Part shown: positions 62,238-64,000 of the stretch, piece after piece
How positions within the stretch are numbered: position 1 is the stretch's first letter
Layout of the letters: each line of letters begins with the position of its first letter
NCBI GenBank assembly: GCA_009772985.1
Contig: WOUS01000008.1
Span: 179,645-243,644 of the forward strand
Length of the DNA stretch: 64,000 nt
DNA from: Anaerolineaceae bacterium
GTDB taxonomy: Bacteria; Chloroflexota; Anaerolineae; Anaerolineales; Villigracilaceae
Reading direction: 5' to 3'
Notes under the pieces: generated by a model
What the model saw: the letters and a program-made list of their open reading frames with translations, nothing else
Told to the model about the DNA's origin: nothing
Database searches by the model: none
Position numbers and translations under genes: made by a program

Positions 62238-63002
62238 ATGAATACCCTCTCCTCCTTCGACGGCCTGCTCTGGCTCCTGCTTGCGCTCCTGGTGCTCATC
62301 CTGTTCCAGCGCGTCCTGCACCGCGAGATCCAGGCCTTCTTCCTCATCCTGACCCGCCGCCCGGGCGTGGCGCAGGTGATTTTCGCACTCCTTTTTTTCC
62401 CTGGCGTACTGCTCCACGAATTGAGCCATTTTCTGGCCGCCAAACTGCTCGGGGTGCGCACCGGGCGTTTTTCCATTTTCCCCAAACCGATGCCGAACGG
62501 ACGCCTGCGCCTCGGCTACGTGGAGACCGCCTCCGGCGGCGCGGTGCGCGATACGCTCATCGGCGCCGCCCCGCTCGTGACCGGATGCCTGTTCGTGGCG
62601 CTGGCCGCCATTTATGCCCTCAACCTCCTGCCGCTCTGGGACCTCCTGCGCCTCGGCGATTGGCCTGCCTTCTGGGCCGGGCTGGGCGGCGTGGGCAGCG
62701 TCCCCGACTTCTGGCTGTGGTTCTACCTGACCTTCGTGGTCAGCAGCACCATGCTGCCCTCCGCCTCGGACCGTCACGCCTGGCTGCCGGTCATCCTGTT
62801 CGCGGCCGGACTGCTGGCAGTGGTGTTGCTGGCCGGCGCAGGCCCGTGGATGCTGGAACACCTGGCCCCGCCGTTCAATTCCTTCCTGCGCGCCCTGGCG
62901 ATGATCTTCGGCCTGAGCGCGCTGCTCCACGCCCTGCTCATCCTGCCGTTCCTGCTCCTGCACCGTCTGCTGGCGAGGCTGACGGGGGTGGACGTGAAGT
63001 AG
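62238..63002 (+). CDS. M50-like membrane metalloprotease family protein
   Basis: A 254-residue integral membrane protein. A HELSHFLAAKLLGV segment (HExxH, near residue 68) lies in a hydrophobic region, as in zinc-dependent site-2-type proteases. About six further hydrophobic segments follow, with SSTMLPSASDRHAW near residue 175. I do not see a clear NPDG-type second zinc motif, so activity is uncertain; SASDRH could supply a ligand. The ATG at 62238 follows TAAGGC. It is preceded by a palindromic repeat and followed by a strong hairpin. Confidence 0.75.
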   Translation: MNTLSSFDGLLWLLLALLVLILFQRVLHREIQAFFLILTRRPGVAQVIFALLFFPGVLLHELSHFLAAKLLGVRTGRFSIFPKPMPNGRLRLGYVETASGGAVRDTLIGAAPLVTGCLFVALAAIYALNLLPLWDLLRLGDWPAFWAGLGGVGSVPDFWLWFYLTFVVSSTMLPSASDRHAWLPVILFAAGLLAVVLLAGAGPWMLEHLAPPFNSFLRALAMIFGLSALLHALLILPFLLLHRLLARLTGVDVK

Positions 63003-63037
63003 GGCAGGCAGGGGAAAATAAGCAATACATTTCTTTG

Positions 63038-63075
63038 AAATCACGAGCGCCCTTTACGGGTGCTCGTGATTTTCT
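63038..63075 (+). terminator. Terminator after the M50-like gene
   Basis: A 15-base stem AAATCACGAGCGCCC with one G-U pair and a short loop, followed by TTTCTTT. It also stands at the end of the minus-strand FN3 gene and may work both ways. Confidence 0.8.
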
Positions 63076-63105
63076 TTGGTAAAGCCCTGGCGACATTTAT
63101 GGGGC

Positions 63106-63321
63106 GAAGATGGTGATGCCGTCAACGTCCACGTAGTAGGCTGCGCTGGTGGAGACATTGACGAACCTGACGGTGTGGATGCCGTTGGTGAAGGCCGGGG
63201 AGGTCCAGGTCTTCTGCCAGATGGTGGCGGCGCCGTTCAGGTTGAGCGTGGTGATCTTGACGTCATCCACGTAGATGTCCATCTGGCCGCGGTTGGAGGC
63301 GCTGGTGGTGATGAGGGTGAA
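63106..63321 (-). repeat. 216-bp duplicated module, copy A
   Basis: Nearly identical to 63785-64000 at an offset of 679 bp, with three substitutions seen by eye. The gap between copies holds the FN3 domain. Confidence 0.85.
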
Positions 63322-63784
63322 AGTGGAGGGTGTTGAGGTAAGGGCCTGCGCCGGAATAGGTCAGCCAGGCGCCGGAGTAGAGGAAGTTGGGATTGGGGTC
63401 GTCATAGGTGCCCGGCTCGGCCGGGGTGACGGGCTTGGCCTGCGCGGAGGGGGAATTGGAAAGGCCGCCGAGGTTGGGGACTTCATCCTGGGCGCGCACG
63501 GCGAAGAAGTAAGTGGTTCCGGGTGTGAGGCCGGTGATGGTCATGGACTGTGGGCTGCCGGCTGCGAGCGGGGGGGGCAGGCCGGTGGTGACGGGCGTGG
63601 CGGCATTCCAGGCGGCCTCGTCGGAGATGGCGGAGGCGCTGCGGCGGACGAGGTAGGAGGCGGCGGTGCCAGTGCTGCCGTCGTCGCCGGGGGCGGTCCA
63701 GGAGAGATTGACTGACCCGGTGGATGCGCCGGTGACTGCGGCCAGGTCGGAGATGGCTGCGGGCGGAATGACCTCGGCCGGCTG

Positions 63785-64000
63785 GAAGATGGTGATGCCG
63801 TCAACGTCCACGTAGTAGGCTGCGCTGCTGGAGACATTGACGAACCTGACGGTGTGGATGCCGTTGGTGAAGGTCGGGGAGGTCCAGGTCTTCTGCCAGA
63901 CGGTGGCGGCGCCGTTCAGGTTGAGCGTGGTGATCTTGACGTCATCCACGTAGATGTCCATCTGGCCGCGGTTGGAGGCGCTGGTGGTGATGAGGGTGAA
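63785..64000 (-). repeat. 216-bp duplicated module, copy B (runs to the window edge)
   Basis: The partner of 63106-63321; it continues beyond the window. Confidence 0.85.

Larger units (their letters stand above)
63097..64000 (-). pseudogene. 3' end of an FN3-containing repeat protein, with an apparent frameshift
   Basis: The gene continues past the window edge. In coding order it holds a beta-sandwich module (RGQMDIYVDDVKITTLNLNG, WQKTWTSP, GIHTVRFVNVS, YYVDVDGITIF), an FN3 domain (SVNLSWTAPGDDGSTGTAAS, TGLTPGTTYFFAVRAQDE), then GTYDDPNPNFLYSGAW leading into a second copy of the module. Between NTLH and FTLITTSASNRG the frame changes and about 15-20 residues expected of this module are missing, so the last module is out of frame with the rest. 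Such modules occur in large adhesive or surface proteins. Either a real deletion or an assembly error between repeats could explain it. Confidence 0.7.

Overview
The window is a GC-rich (roughly 60-65% by eye) bacterial chromosome segment. It reads as Chloroflexota, probably class Anaerolineae. The pointers are lipoproteins with Pro/Thr/Ser linkers, several Ser/Thr kinases and an FHA protein, a gap-pgk-kinase-tpiA cluster, an enlarged LivM, and many short palindromic repeats both between and inside genes. The phylum is an inference from this style; no rRNA or tRNA gene was recognised to confirm it.

Layout. 1-3.4 kb: 3' part of alaS and an AT-rich orphan membrane protein. 3.4-8.6 kb: plsY, a GT2 glycosyltransferase, a baseplate-J-like membrane protein, ruvX and mltG, all on plus. 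8.7-20.7 kb, all minus: two beta-propeller-type lipoproteins, a coupled ECF sigma / anti-sigma / glycosidase-like lipoprotein operon, a Cys-containing membrane protein, an amidohydrolase fused to a CYTH domain, an M14 carboxypeptidase, a CinA-like protein and an FAD oxidoreductase. 20.8-26.7 kb, minus: a complete branched-chain amino acid ABC transporter (livK-H-M-G-F) with a consensus promoter, a long leader and a hairpin after livK. 26.7-38.4 kb, minus: cyclic-nucleotide-binding protein, LysM/M23 peptidase, DUF192, response regulator, PstS-like lipoprotein, M20 peptidase, uppP, tgt, antitoxin-like genes including a PIN/antitoxin chimera, acyl-CoA dehydrogenase, DEAD-box helicase and a membrane protein. 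38.6-49.9 kb: recJ, a DPM-like glycosyltransferase (minus), then an AAA ATPase, gdpD, a threonine-dehydratase-like enzyme and a GH3 glycosidase in one plus operon, then a divergent Ser/Thr kinase and FHA-winged-helix pair, then a low-GC HicB-like/GIY-YIG patch. 50-55.6 kb, minus: CpXC protein, GAF-PAS histidine kinase, class III aminotransferase, ROK kinase. 55.7-63 kb, plus: membrane-anchored YvcK, gap, pgk, a second Ser/Thr kinase, tpiA and an M50-like membrane protein. 63.1-64 kb, minus: the repeat-rich, frameshifted end of an FN3 surface protein.

How the genes fit together. Central carbon metabolism is clustered at 55-62 kb: ROK sugar kinase, YvcK, GAPDH, PGK and TIM, with a Ser/Thr kinase coupled to tpiA by a 4-bp overlap. 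Amino-acid import and turnover recur as the liv system, M20 and M14 peptidases, a dehydratase and an aminotransferase. Envelope functions recur as plsY, uppP, mltG, M23, GH3 and glycosyltransferases.

The most unusual layer is the repeats. One GC-rich palindrome sits in frame in two unrelated genes. Other palindromes sit in recJ, at CDS 3' ends and in intergenic gaps. The intergenic ones share an architecture while their arm sequences differ. A second recurring pattern is a TATAAT-like box only 6-7 nt upstream of the start codon at five genes, which suggests leaderless mRNAs.
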